Source: Glossina fuscipes
Taxonomy: Eukaryota; Arthropoda; Insecta; Diptera; Glossinidae
Reading direction: 5' to 3'
Assembly (NCBI RefSeq): GCF_014805625.2
Contig: NW_023998416.1
Location: forward strand, 11,374,976 to 11,438,975
DNA length: 64,000 bases
The notes under the pieces are model-generated. The model saw only the letters and a list, made by a program, of their open reading frames with translations. It did no database searches and was not told the DNA's origin. The position numbers and the translations under genes are program-made. This document shows, piece after piece, positions 23,264-36,117 of this stretch (its first letter is position 1; the number at the start of each line of letters is the position of its first letter).

Positions 23264-26200
23264 ATGAAAAGTATTATAAAAAGTAAAGTATTAGTTAAGT
23301 ATTTATTGCAATCAACCATGTACGCACGTCTTAAAAGTTTGGAAACTCCCGCCGACTTTGAGTTTCCGTTTGCTCCTTATACTATACAAAAACAGTTAAT
23401 GCAGGAGTTGTTCGAGATTTTGGAAAACAAACAGATCGGCATATTCGAAAGCCCAACTGGTACAGGAAAATCTTTAACATTAACTTGTGCTGCTCTCAAA
23501 TGGTTGGAACAACATGAAAATCATGTTCGACGTGAAATTCAAGAACGTTTAGATGAAGTAGGCCGTGATTTGATTCATTGCGAAAAGGAAAATCGTGAGG
23601 CAATAGATTGGTTTAGCTTGCATTCAAAAAGTCACGAAAAACGCCGTCAGTTATTAGAACTTAAGGATATGAAAAAATTATTGGATGAGTATGATCAAAG
23701 GTTAGCAGCTATAAAAGAAAACGAAAACATTGTGAATTATAGTAACAAAAAAACAAGAAACAAATTAAACCAAATTTCTATGCCTGATATTGGGGACACT
23801 GAAGAAAATCTTTATAGCCTAGATGAAGCTGCAGCTGACGAATCAGTGGACACTGAGGGATTGAAAACTTCACAATCATATCAGAACGTACAAATATTCT
23901 TTTGCAGTCGTACGCATGCTCAATTGGCTCAAGTAATGAAAGAAATTAAACGTACTCCTTATGGACGACGAGTACGCTGTTTGTCGCTGGCCTCGCGTCA
24001 ACAATTATGTATTAATCCACAGGTACGTAAACTGAACAATTCTTCGATGATAAATGAACGTTGTTTAGATTTAGCCAAGGAAAACAAAGGTAGCACCAAA
24101 GTCACTGCTTCAGATGGTAATGGTTGTGCTTGTAAGAAGGCCAGCGTTTCTCCAAAATCTTCAAAGGGTGGATGCCCTTACAAAGCACAAACTTTAGTGA
24201 AAAACTTAAGCGAACTCGCTGTGATGAACAATTTTGATATTGAAGACTTGGTTCAAGAAGGTGAACGCTTGCAAACTTGTCCTTATTATGCCGCACGCTC
24301 CTCCGTACCAATAGCTCAAATAGTTTTGCTGCCGTATCAATTACTTTTTAATCACAAGTCCCGTGATCAAATCGGCATAAATTTAAAAGGCAATATCATA
24401 ATAATCGATGAAGCTCATAATCTATTGGACACATTAGCAGAAATGTATAGTTGTGAGATAAGTTTAGAACAACTTGCAACACTACAGCAACAAATGCAAT
24501 CATATAAATTACGCTACGCAAACAAGTTTAGTTCTGCAAATCTTTTATACATCAATCAACTACTCTTCGTTATCAAAAGACTTATAAAGTTACTGAAACC
24601 ATCACAAAGCCCCGTTTCTAAAACGAATCATCGCATGATTTGCACATATGAACTAATGTCGGAAGGAGATTTTTTCAATATTGATCTCTATCAACTACTG
24701 CAGTTCTGCGAGCGCACGCGTTTTGCCCAAAAACTGCAAGGATTCATCAAGAAACTTGAGGAAACACCACGACCTAAAGAAAATCAATTCCCTGGAAGCT
24801 CCACTGTAGATATCTTAAAACGATTAGAAAGAAAACAGCAAATTGAAGGAAATAAGAAGAACTTAGAATCACATGCTCTCACTCAGGAAGATGAAGCTGT
24901 TCAGGCCAAAGTACCGCAAGAGAAAAAAAGCTTTATTACGTCTTTGCCCATAAGATTTTTGATCACCTTTCTAGAGGCGCTTATTGAAAAAGCCGAAGAT
25001 GGCCGCATTTTAATTAAAATTGAAGATAAATCGTCTAAGGATGTTTGTCATCAATCTGGATTTAAATATATTCTTTTGAACCCGGGCGCTCATTTCAAAT
25101 ATATTGTAAAAGAAGCGAGGGCTGTAAGTTTGATAATTGCTTTTTCAACTAAAGTATGTGTTATACATTTTTTTTTCCATTAACAGATTATTGTTGCCGG
25201 GGGTACCATGCAACCCACCTTTGAGCTTACAGAGCAATTGTTTAGTTCTTGTCCAGAACGTGTAAAGCTACATTTCTATGATCACGTAGTGTCAAGTGAC
25301 GCTGTATTACCTTTTGCAATTACACAAGGACCAAGCGGTAAAAATTTATGTTTTAATTATTCTCAGAGAGCTAAGGTAGAAGCGGTATGTATATCAAGAA
25401 AATGAGAAGTTTTTCTATTTCCTTTCAATAACATAAAAATAAAAAACTTTCCACATGTGCGGTCATTGCGATCTAGAGTCATCTGGAGATAGCGTATGTA
25501 AAAGATCAGATCCTTAAGAAAACATTGTATTTATTATTTCAATCAAAACCTCGTTAAGTCGTTAAGTCTTGAAGATGCTCTAAAGTTTTGCTGGAAATTT
25601 GCCATATCTTACACAATAACTCCGACAAATCATTTCATTCATTCATAATATCACTTAATATCATAAATTTCGTGTTGATGAGGAAGACATTTTATATAAA
25701 TTAGAAGCAACCAATGCCTTTGCTCCTTTCCGTTCTGAAAAATTGAGCTCAGAAAGTTGTCCAATTTTTGATTGAGATTGATAAGTGTTACATAAGACAT
25801 TAACGTGGAAGATGAATGAAGACGTGCAAACGTTGGTAAAGACCTGACAAAGCAATGCTTTATTCGTAGTAGGGATGGAAGAAAATCGTGCATAGCGATC
25901 TGCTCCAAGTTAGATACTGTCAGCAATTAGGGTGATCCAGATCAATAAAAGCGTCGTCCTCCGAGGCAGCAAGCTTGGTACGTCCGACTTTTACTACTTT
26001 TTTCGTTCTCTACAAAGCTCTCTTAATGGTATAAAGCTGACTTCACAATAGGCCTCTGAAAATCAATTGCGTTGAGTTTTTTGCTTAAAAATCCAAGAAG
26101 CATCCCAAGTAACAGAAAAATTGCAAAAGGTTATCAGCCAAAATGACATAAATTCAATATATTCAAATATGAAAAAAAAAATTAAATTTGAATTTCATAA

Positions 26201-26964
26201 TTATATAGGAGCAGGCCAACCTTGCGATTCTACTAACCTATTATAAATTAATTAACGATTTCTATATTTTGGTTTGAGGTCCGCTCCAAAACTAATTATT
26301 ATCTTATTTTTCTTAGCTCTCGGATATATCTGCTATACTGGAAAATCTTTGTAATGTTGTGCCGGCTGGTTTGGTATGTTTTCTGCCCTCATATGATTAT
26401 TTGGATACGATTTACAATCACTTACAAACGTGCGGTGCTTTAGAACGCATCTCCAAGAGAAAACGTGTATTTAAAGAATCTCGAAGTTCAACGAATAAAG
26501 AGAATTGCAGCGTAGAAGAGCTATTAGATAAGTATGCAAGTTCCATAATGATTCAACGTGAAGGTGCTTTACTATTAAGCGTCGTGGGTGGAAAGCTTAG
26601 CGAAGGTCTGAATTTTAGTGATGACTTAGGACGTGGTGTTATAGTAGTCGGATTACCGTATCCGAATCGGCAAGCACCCGAAATGCAAGAACGTCTTAAA
26701 TACCTGGATAGTACTTTGGGCTCTGGCTCGGGTAACGAGTATTACGAAAATCTTTGCATGAAAGCGGTAAATCAATGCATAGGACGCGCCGTACGACATA
26801 TTGGCGATTTCGCTTGCGTTTACCTCGTCGATGTACGTTATGCTAATCAGAATATTCAAACAAAATTGCCGCAATGGATTTCGCGTCACCTACAAGTAAC
26901 AACAAGCTATGGCCAAGTACAAGCGAGAACTGTAAAATTTTTTAAAACAAAAAACAAGAATTGA
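23264..26964 (+). CDS. DDX11: DDX11/Chl1 family Fe-S superfamily 2 DNA helicase
   Basis: Three exons, 23264-25123, 25187-25384 and 26317-26964, all join in phase 0 and give 901 residues. The Q-like region FPFAPYTIQ precedes Walker A SPTGTGKS (63-70). The four Fe-S cysteines of the XPD/FANCJ/DDX11 class are at about C249, C267, C304 and C339. Motif Ia is SRTHAQLAQ, motif II DEAH (382-385), motif III GGTMQP (exon 2), motif V SEGLNFSDD and motif VI QCIGRAVRH (exon 3). The protein is a 5'-to-3' DNA helicase linked to sister-chromatid cohesion and replication-fork/G-quadruplex processing (family knowledge). The second Met (residue 19, at 23318, context CAACCATGT) begins a segment that aligns better with other DDX11 N-termini than the first Met and may be the true start. 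The acidic insert after Walker A (about 85-205) is typical of the family. No disabling change was seen. Confidence 0.95.
25385..26316 (+). other. Intron 2 of DDX11 gene (932 bp)
   Basis: GTATGT donor at 25385 and TTAG acceptor ending 26316. A 91-codon - strand frame (25651-25926) lies inside but has no recognisable domain and is probably chance. Confidence 0.85.
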
Positions 26965-27947
26965 TTCCTTGCGCTATTTACTTGATTTCTTCTTAAGGTA
27001 AATTTTTTCCACAGAGGAAGTTAATGATATTGCTCAGGACATTGTATTTTCACCTCGTAATATTCTGGCAATGTATGCTGTGTTTAGAACAATAGTATAA
27101 CATGCCGCTTTTGTACTACATTATTTTCATATTCATAGTTTTTTGAAAGCTTAGTATCCAATAGTTTTTTGGTATTATTTGGTAAGAAAAAGTACACGAA
27201 TCGATATAAATCTAAACAAAAACATATGCTTTAAGAACCAAAAATAAAAAAATCAGCCTAAAATAAGCGACAAATATATGAGAAACAATAATAAAAAAAT
27301 TAATGTACAAGAAAATATGCTACTTTAAAATAAAAGGTATGGAGATGGACTTCATTGACGCATTTAAATAAGGCAAAAGAGTTGTTTGAAGATTTTGGCT
27401 TGACATACATTTTAAATTGAAAGTAATTCCTCTTGTTGCTTGTTTCCCATTCTGGTCCAAGCATAGATATTAGTGACTTTCAAAATATATTTTAATGAAT
27501 TTACACAGATACTTGATGCATATAAATCAATTTCAGCAAATTTCAAAAGATTGTCGTTGTTGATAGCTGGCCAGACGTTTACGACATATTGATTCACTGT
27601 GCATTGATAACTTTTATGCCCGATATACAATGTTTGTTAGTACTGTACAAATATTCGTTTAACATTTTGCACGTAGTTCCGTGTTTAGGATCATAAAAAT
27701 ATTTCTAGATGGTTTGTTTACTTGCCCACAAGTTTGCAACAAATTTAAAACATGCTACAGTAAACAAGAAGCTTTCTTTGTGAAAAACGGCAGTTTTAGA
27801 TTTTGCCTTGTGTACATGTTTTGTTTTATTCCATCGTGTTTCAATAAGAATAAGTTTAAATGCTCTAGAGATTCTCAAAACACAATTGATTATTTATTGA
27901 TACGAGGAAGAGTTTTCCAAAGGAGAGATTGATTGTTTAAATAAAAT
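26965..27947. other. Intergenic region between DDX11 and Cdc23, including 3' and 5' UTRs
   Basis: Tandem same-strand genes about 1 kb apart. A poly(A) signal for DDX11 is at 27243-27248. An 83-codon + frame (27681-27932) ending just before the Cdc23 start has no recognisable domain. Confidence 0.6.
27243..27248 (+). promoter_or_regulatory. Candidate poly(A) signal of DDX11
   Basis: AATAAA about 280 bases after the DDX11 stop, within an A-rich stretch. Other AATAAA-like hexamers occur at 27290-27340. Confidence 0.4.
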
Positions 27948-30633
27948 ATGGAGGATGACTTCTTTAACGTACTCGACGCTAAAAGAGAGTTAAGACAGGG
28001 TATAGTGGAATGTCAGAAACGTGGTTTAGTGTACAGCGTCAAATGGTTAGCGGAAATGTGCCATGGCCTTGCAGACGTGGATATTGACGGCGAGGATGAA
28101 AAAGATAATTTCGGTATTAAAATGCTGGAAGGCATAGCACCGAAAGAATACGATAATTATTTTCTGGCTAAAAGTTACTTTGATGTACGTGAATATGATA
28201 GAGCTGCTCATTTAGTGCGGAATGCTACTTCTCCAGTTCCCAGATTCCTTCATCTTTATGCCACTTATATGGCAGTGGAGAAACGACGGTTGGATTCAAC
28301 GACGGATCAATCGAATCTAAATGACTCAGGTCACTTTAAAGACCTGGGCGAGATTTTGGTTACTTTGCGGGCAGAGCATTCGCGAAATAATTTAGATGGT
28401 TACGGCATGTATTTATACGGTGTTGTGCTTAAGGCCTTAAATCTAAATCAGGCTGCTCAACAAATATTTGTGCAATCTATTAGATTAGTTCCTATGCTGT
28501 GGAGTAGTTATGTGGAATTGGCTCCGCTTATCGAGGAAAAAGAAAAGTTACAAGCTTTAAATTTTGGCGGTCATTGGATGAAACGATTCTTCATAGCTCA
28601 TGCTTACATAGAAATGTATCTGAATGATGAGGGCTTAAAAGCTTATGAAGACCTGCAAGCTGCTGGTTTTCGAGATTGTGTTTATGTAACGTCGCAAATG
28701 GCCTTAGCTTATCATAATAAGCGAGGTATGTGAAGTGTTTTGGTAAAAAAATTAAAAAAGAAATCTTTATTTTAGACTTGTTTTAGACGTTGACAAAGCA
28801 ATAGAAATATTCCAAGTACTGCAGGAAGCTGATCCCTACCGTTTAGATAATGTGGATACATATTCAAATCTATTATTTGTTAAGGAACTGAAAACTGAAA
28901 TGGCTGAACTAGCGCACAAGGCCGTGGGGATTAATAAATATCGTCCCGAAACTTGCTGTGTTATAGGTGAGAATTTGGTGGTGATCGGATGTATAAGAAA
29001 TTATTGAAGAAATTTTTATAAACGATGTGTAAGCTTAAAAGGGGCACTCATTGCTGTCTTAATATTTATTTATAATTGGACAGTGCCAAGAAAAACGCAC
29101 TTTTACAAATAACATTAAATTAATGCAGCCACATTGATCACTTTTGTGCAGAAGCAAACCTTTGACCAATGCAAATTTCAAAGACCTCTATTTATTTTAG
29201 AGGCACAATAACTTTCCGAACGCACTATCAATCAAGTCTGCAAATGCATTAAAACGGCTAAACATTTAGTTTTTTTCGTTTAAGAACTTATAATATTTTT
29301 CGATTTAAGAATTTATATCAGTATCAGATGTATGAGTGATAATTTTTCGCATTTTAGGAAATTATTACAGTATACGATCCGATCATCAAATGGCGATAAT
29401 GTATTTCCAGAGAGCTTTAAAACTCAATCCAAAATATTTAGCCGCATGGACTTTGATGGGTCATGAGTTTATGGAATTGAAAAACACCAATGCCGCAATA
29501 CAAAGTTACCGTAAAGCTGTTGGTATGTGTGAACATGCATTAAAACAAACAGTTTGTTTGAAACGATTTCGAATTTTTGACTAGAGGTTAACAAACGTGA
29601 CTATCGGGCTTGGTATGGTTTGGGGCAGGCGTATGAAATTCTCAAAATGCATTATTACAGTTTGTATTACTTTAAAATTGCTCATCAACTGCGTCCTTAT
29701 GATAGCCGCATGTTAGTGGCCTTGGGTGAGACCTATGAAAAATTAGATAAATGTCAAAACGCCATCAAGTGTTATAGCAAAGCTTGCGATGTAGGTGATA
29801 TAGAAGGCATAGCCATGTATAAAATGGCTAATCTGCATGAGAAATTGGGTGATTACGATTTGGCGGCAAATTGCTATGCTACATACTGCGATGATGAACG
29901 CGCGGCAACTGACAAACAAAGTCTTTACCATGGTTATATGACACTGGCGAATTTCTATGAGAATAAAGGTGAATACGATCGTGCCTCATATTATGCTTAT
30001 AAATGTTTGGAATCAGATGATGTATGTTGATTATAAACAAAGAGTTATCAAGTTATTTGCAGATTTTTGTTTTTTTTTTTTCGTTTCTAATAGCGAAAAT
30101 CGGAGGCTAAGTCCTTGTTAAAAACCATAGAAAATAAACGCAGTGGAAAGATTATTGCAATTAGAGGCGTTAGCACAGGTTGTAGCCTAAGTAAAGCTAA
30201 CGTCGATACCTCGTCTGATGATGATATGGATATGGAATTAAGTGATTACAAGTTTCCCTCTCTCGACTATTTGGGTAAAAGTCGTATATTACCTGGCACC
30301 GGTAATGAACCGGGTAGTAGCTTTAAAAGCACACATCGAACTGCAACGAATGTGAACGAAGCAGCTAGCACTAGCACAAGAGCTACATTAGAGCCGTTAT
30401 CTGTCACGATAGCACGCCGACGTGCACCGTTAACTGATGATATGTCGTTAAGCGAAAGCGAGCTGACCAGTAATACCTCAATACCTACGACTTATACCGT
30501 TTCGACCAATACAAATTCTCGACATAATCTACCTACCACTACTACAGCTGCTAATGCCTCGAGTACGAATCCCGCAGACGATGAGGACGAGGACACACAT
30601 TCCATGGAAATATCTTCAATATCAATTGATTGA
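27948..30633 (+). CDS. Cdc23: Cdc23/APC8, TPR subunit of the anaphase-promoting complex
   Basis: Five exons, 27948-28725, 28787-28966, 29358-29522, 29585-30021 and 30094-30633, with joins of phase 1, 1, 1 and 0, give 699 residues. Residues 1 to about 130 match the APC8 N-terminal domain ([28 protein letters not shown]). The rest to about 520 is a run of TPRs with hallmark APC8 blocks [53 protein letters not shown] and [19 protein letters not shown]8 is a scaffold TPR subunit of the APC/C ubiquitin ligase that degrades securin and cyclin B (family knowledge). Exon 5 encodes a tail of about 180 residues rich in Ser, Thr and Asp/Glu with no TPR. It has [25 protein letters not shown] acidic segments and a TPADDED-type end, likely a disordered phospho-acceptor region. 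It lies between DDX11 (same strand) and ABCG copy A (convergent, 321 bp from stop to stop). Confidence 0.96.
28967..29357 (+). other. Intron 2 of Cdc23 (391 bp)
   Basis: GTGAGA donor and TTTTAG acceptor. AT-rich, with no feature recognised. Confidence 0.9.
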
Positions 30634-30865
30634 ATTATATATTCGCCGGTTAATCATTGGCGGCAATTAATAGTTACAGTTTCATATAGATTTGATTTTA
30701 TTTTTTGTTTAATCGTAAGTTTAATCAGAAAATTTGGATTCAATTATGTTTATCAGCTGCATGTAAATTAATTTTTCTATCGAGTTCATTAATTAAAATG
30801 CGAAGAAAACAAGTATTATGAGCAAAGAAAATGCTATTTAAATATTTTTTTTTTTTAGAAAAATT

Positions 30866-30871
30866 TTTATT
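30866..30871 (-). promoter_or_regulatory. Candidate poly(A) signal of ABCG copy A
   Basis: AATAAA on the - strand, 84 bases past the stop codon of ABCG copy A. An ATTAAA on the + strand (30792-30797) could serve the convergent Cdc23 gene, so the two 3' UTRs probably meet or overlap here. Confidence 0.4.
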
Positions 30872-30954
30872 TAAAAAAGTGTACAAAAACTTATATTATT
30901 TACAATAATTTCCCTAATATCCGCTAATTTTGTTAATTACCCTTATAATGTATT

Positions 30955-33900
30955 TTATTGAGCCTTTTTCACACGCCATAATAAGCTTATAAAAAATAAT
31001 ACGTTTAATACTGCTATCCACAATAATAATGCACAAAAGTCGATACCATATAAATTACCGGACATGCCGTAATCATTAAGAAATTTACTGGGATTTTTAT
31101 AATAACAAAATTTATCTGTACACTTTAGAAAGGGACGTTCATAAGCATATAAAGCCCGCAGGAAGGCTTCCATGGTGTAACGGAAAAATGACAAATCACA
31201 CAAAGGACGTAGTACATCAGCGACTTCGTGAATTCGTATAAAAAATCCAGAAAATATCATAATAGGTATCGTAACGGCAGGAACTAAATATATGCCTATC
31301 TGTAGAAGAAAGTTTTTATGATATGTTACTAAGATCTTATCTTATCATAAAGATTAGTGTTTACTCACCTGCAGACCAAAAGCACTGCCAAACACTAAAC
31401 CCATGAAATGCCCAATGATGGCGCTGAGCAAACTTATACCCCAACACATAACGAAACGTCCAATATCGCATGGTTGGCCCGTCATAAAATACACAATTGT
31501 CAATAATATGGTTGGGCATATAAATTGCACGGGCAAATCAGCTATTATCTTAGCCATGTAGTAGGCTTTTTTTGAATACCAACCATTTAAATGTTCGCGT
31601 ATAAAAACTTCTGTATCTTCAGAGCTGAGAAAAATTGAAGGCATAGCGTTACCAAAAAAGACAAACAATACCACAAAGAATATGCAAGAGACATTGCTTA
31701 AAACTTTGCTCCCATCATCACCTATTTGCCAGAATACTATACCCAATAGTAATGCCACGATTACATGGCTTATAACGCGCAATTGTACCGCCATCTATGA
31801 TTAATAAGCAAACACTTATCACAAAATCAACATAACCAACACTTATGATTTATTCTTACGCATTCCTACCATATTTCTAGACATCGATAAGACCGATCTA
31901 TTAACCAATATTGCAAATTGATGCCATAAATTACTTTCAGAAAATTGTGACGCAACAGCTGAGTTATCCAACTTAATCTTAGTTAAAAGATCCGCTGTAA
32001 GCAGTCAAGAACATTTTCATAACTTATAAACTGGAAATCAAGGAAACTTACTCGTCTCATTGACTTGATCAATAGCACCTTCTGACCGCAATAGGCTATG
32101 TATACTTTTATTCTGCTCTATTAGCTTAACAATATTTTTACAATTATGTGCACGTTCGCTGGCTACCTCTAGAACTGTGTAAAGGTATTTATAATGAATA
32201 AAAGACAAAAATTGAAGTGAAGGCATTAAAAATGCTCACCAAAGTCAGCTGGATTATAATATTGTGGGCATTGGAAACCGAATATCTCAAATCTCTCAAT
32301 CATTTCATTTTGTAAACCCGAATACAAGACTTCTCCGCCGGCCATCACCAACACGTTGTCGAATAATCGCATCAATTTGGAACTGGGTTGATGTACGACA
32401 CAGATTATCATTCGACCACCTTGGGCCAATCTACGTAAATGCGTTATGATTTGCAAACTGGCCACGCTGTCTAAACCACTGGTAGGTTCATCAAAAAACA
32501 TAATGGGCGGATTGGTAACTAATTCAACACCTATTGATAGACGTTTTCTTTCGCCGCCCGACAAATTACGCACCAGTGTTTTTCTACTATTCTCCAAATT
32601 AAGTAACTCCAAAATGGCATCGATCTGAGTTAACGTAAAAGAAAAATTTATAAAAAAACGAGAAAAATAAATGAAATGGAAGCTTGGGTAATAGCAACTT
32701 ATGAGGAACGGTATGTTAATCAAAGACGGAAGTCTAATCGTAGTAGGGTGTGGACCCTACAATCTGAAAATTTATCAAGACTCTGGATATCAAATATGAA
32801 AAATAATGAACGCTAAAAATTGAGTTTTTATGATGAATAATGAACTCCAAGGCAAAGCTTTACTTTCGAAAGATTTATTTGTTCCCAAAGAATTTATGAT
32901 GGAAAAAATTTCCGTTAATTTAATCAGCAAGGAAATGTGTCCAAATTTCAATTTTGGACACATTTCAAATGTCTGGCAATTTTTCGTCCAAGGGAGATTA
33001 GAGAATTACTTTCTTTAATCTTGAATAAATGTAATAAAGAATCACTTATAGTTGGGACTGTTTAAGCTTTTAATCTTATCAATGAATCATTCTTCTTATT
33101 AAAGGTCCATTATTTATAAAAATATATATAGCAAAGTATGTATACTCGCAAGTTGAATCACATCCTCTACGAAATTGTTTGGCCGGTTTCTTGAAATCTT
33201 ATCACTCTTTTTGCTCTTGACATTTTGCGTTTGTAACAATTATTAGATTTCAGAGTGCCCGCGATATATGTATATGTGCATAATCAATACAAGGTTCATC
33301 AGGATTTTCGTTTAAATCAAAAGATGGCTCATAAAAAGATGATTTATTAGAGTGACACAATATACAGCAGAGCTACCAACAAGCGTTGAAAAGTGAGAGT
33401 GTTCCGGTCGAAGCAATGTCGTGCTCGAAGTTTAGTAAGTAACGATTATTGACTTGATAAGATGCAAGTCACAGAAAATTCCTTATGTAAGGTCCCACGC
33501 AAACTTGGTTTAGATGGGACTTTACTTGTGATAAAACAGATGTGGCTAAGTTAAGATTATTTGTTCTACGAGATTAAACTACAGTAATTCCGATTAGCCT
33601 GTAAAGTAAACAATTTCGGAAAATTTTACTATAATACGTGGAAATGCAATATGAAAACTTAATGAGAATCTTGCACGTGACTGGGAACTTGAAGCAAGAA
33701 ATATTCGCAACCACTTTGATGCAATAATTAAGTTAAGAAAACTCCAAGTCAAAGTGTGCTGTATTCAAGAATGTTTTCAAGTTAAGTATTGGTGGTCTCA
33801 AGAGATCAATATATGAGTTCGACGACAGCTAGAGAAACTTATTAGAATATCTTTGATCGATATGGAGGAGAAGAGATTTGCTGTTGTAGAGAACTTTTTA

Positions 33901-34886
33901 TTGTAAAATACTAAGTTTTGACTATCATGTCAAGGATTATGTCAAAAAAGGATAAATAATTTTCATTTCTTCTTAATTATAAACCTCTTCAAAGAAACAC
34001 GAGCTTTGCTTCATTATTTTAAATTTTCCAATAAGAAAATTCAATATATTGAAATGTCTAAGAGCGTACTTACGATTTTTGCTTTTTCTAGCGTTTTCTT
34101 TATCTTGGGTAATTTCAAATCCACTGAAACTTTTAAAGTTTCTTGTACAGTTAATAGATCCAGCATCGCAAACTTTTGCGGTATATATGCGGACATTTTA
34201 CGAAACTCGTTTAATTGTCGCTCTTGCCCGTTTATTTGAACAGTACCTGTCACGCCAATAGTTCTAAGTAAAAAATTGCATATATATTAGTTAAGAAAAT
34301 TCAACTAACGTATTTGTTTTTGTATTTGAGTGCCTTAAGTCCATTTTTTAAGTAAAACACATACAGTTTAAAGAAACTTGAAATTAATCGTTTGTAGGTG
34401 CTTAGCATATCCGTTTTAAAAATACTCTTAATATATGTTGAAATAACTTTTTACTGATGACGGTACTGAACGAACTCAAGCCACTTGTCAACATAAAACA
34501 ACACAAGTAGACTTACTTGAAACCGGACAAAACATTCATTAGAGACGTTTTGCCGGCCCCGGACGGACCCAAGATTGCGGTAAGTTGCCCCGAATTAAAT
34601 TGACCATAAACATCTTTTAATATTTCCACAGTTTTTGACCGATCTAATGTAAATATATTCCAAATAATTAATTTAATTAATTAAATAATAATTACTACAT
34701 CGACGTACGTCACTTACTTTGCTTGCCGCTGTAGCTCACATTAACGAAGTGATAGTTTAAATGAAGATCTTGCAAATTAAACTTTGGCACATTCGCCATC
34801 GTGGTGTTGGGTATGGATATAATGGCATCGTTCAATAAATCAGTTTTGTGATCATTTGATGATATATTTTCAATATTTTCGATCAT
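30955..34886 (-). CDS. ABCG-type half-transporter, copy A
   Basis: Eight exons on the - strand (34886-34718, 34643-34517, 34263-34074, 32624-32240, 32174-32052, 31994-31870, 31794-31369, 31299-30955) close in frame to 629 residues. The nucleotide-binding domain is N-terminal, as in the ABCG (White) subfamily: Walker A GPSGAGKT (82-89), signature LSGGERKR (183-190), Walker B IMFFDEP (203-209) with intact D-loop TSGLDS, and H-loop VHQPSS. The membrane domain begins with [17 protein letters not shown] and has about six hydrophobic segments, an extracellular loop with Cys (CTDKFC) before the last, and ends KKAQ. Half-transporters of this class dimerise and usually move sterols, lipids or pigment precursors; the substrate cannot be told. 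The intron 6 donor (GTAGGA) is the weakest splice call. Spans 3.9 kb and converges on Cdc23. A long poly(A) run (34891-34919) sits just upstream of the start codon. Confidence 0.94.
32625..34073 (-). other. Intron 3 of ABCG copy A (1.4 kb)
   Basis: On the - strand it has a GTAAGT donor (from 34073) and a CTCAG acceptor (ending 32625). No coding exon or clear repeat was recognised inside. Confidence 0.85.
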
Positions 34887-34887
34887 T

Positions 34888-34924
<37 letters not shown>

Positions 34925-35429
34925 CCAAAAAACAAATTAACTATAAACCGCAATCACCGACATACAAACGAGCACATGCACAATACACATATATATATAT
35001 ATAATATAGTTTAAATGCTTCAATACTATGCGATTACTGCAGGCATAGCTTTGTTTTAAATTAACAAAAATTTTATTTTCCTTTGTTTGTTTATAGCATC
35101 ATTACAATGTAATATTGTCTTCTTTGTACTTTTATGATAACACTCGTTAAAAACAATAATCATAATAATAATAATAAAAAGAAAAAAACAATTAAAATAA
35201 ATAATTAACATTGAAAGCCTACGCTATTGCTAATTAAAGTTCAAATATTTTAAAATTTATGAAATTTCACGTATTATTTATTAATTCTTAGTTTTTTCAG
35301 CAACTTTGCATACAACAACGTTCACATTACATTACTCAATTTAAAGGCGAGACCAAATGTTTTATATATTCATAGTTAAACCATTTAAACGAGGAGTGGT
35401 TGCGTATATACATGAATAACTTACACATT

Positions 35430-35433
<4 letters not shown>

Positions 35434-35463
<30 letters not shown>
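35434..35463. repeat. GA dinucleotide microsatellite
   Basis: About 15 uninterrupted GA units followed by imperfect GAAAGAAAG-type repeats. Confidence 0.9.
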
Positions 35464-35467
<4 letters not shown>

Positions 35468-35987
35468 AAGACAAAGAGAGCAAACCTGTGAGTAGATCTG
35501 TGAGTTAGTTAAACGAATTTTAAGCTTTTTTGATTTTCAATTACTATTTTTATGTCCACCACTGAAGGATGAATGTATACCAGCTTTGTCTTGCTGTTTG
35601 TAGCGTTTAGGAAGACTCAACGCAGATCCCCCCTCTTAGACGATTTACTCCCAATCCAACTATTCGCCTGTCTCTTCTCCATTGTTGCGTTAAACGCAAT
35701 CACAAGCTCATAGGTCAAAGTTTAAAAAAGCGCATGCGCTTACAATCACATCCGCAAAAAGACAAATTGCGGCTTCCTATTCATTATTGAATTGAAACTC
35801 GATACGCATATATGAAAAGAGCGCCTGCATCAACTGCAGTTAAAAAGTGATCGCAATGCCCTTAAAATTCTTAGATAAGAAAAAAAAAGCGGTAACTAGT
35901 AAAGATTGAGATAAGGTGAGATGAGAGAAATTAGGTAAAACTGGGTACAAATACTCTTTTAGTAAAATCAAAGCACGAGTGAAAAAT

Positions 35988-36117
35988 TAGTAGCGATCCA
36001 ACAACCGGCATGTTCTCATAGTAAATATTTACGACTTATGCAAGTTGCAGTTTAGTAGCGATTCAACAACCGGCAGGTTCTCATAGCAATTATTTTCGAC
36101 CTATGCAAGTTGCATTT
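35988..36117. repeat. 65-bp tandem duplication
   Basis: Two adjacent units, about 35988-36052 and 36053-36117, each contain TAGTAGCGAT-CAACAACCGGCA, a TTCTCATAG block and TATGCAAGTTGCA. They differ at only a few positions, suggesting a fairly recent duplication. Confidence 0.85.

Noticed and set aside
25651..25926. 91-codon - strand frame in DDX11 intron 2
   Set aside because: Antisense within an intron whose flanking exons join perfectly in frame; no motif.
27681..27932. 83-codon + frame directly upstream of Cdc23
   Set aside because: No recognisable domain, composition typical of AT-rich non-coding DNA, and it ends before the Cdc23 start; at most a 5' UTR frame.
31861..31870. Alternative donor (GTAAGA, about 10 bases downstream) for exon 6 of ABCG copy A
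   Set aside because: It leaves phase 1, which is incompatible with the next exon (MAVQLRV); the weaker GTAGGA donor keeps the frame.
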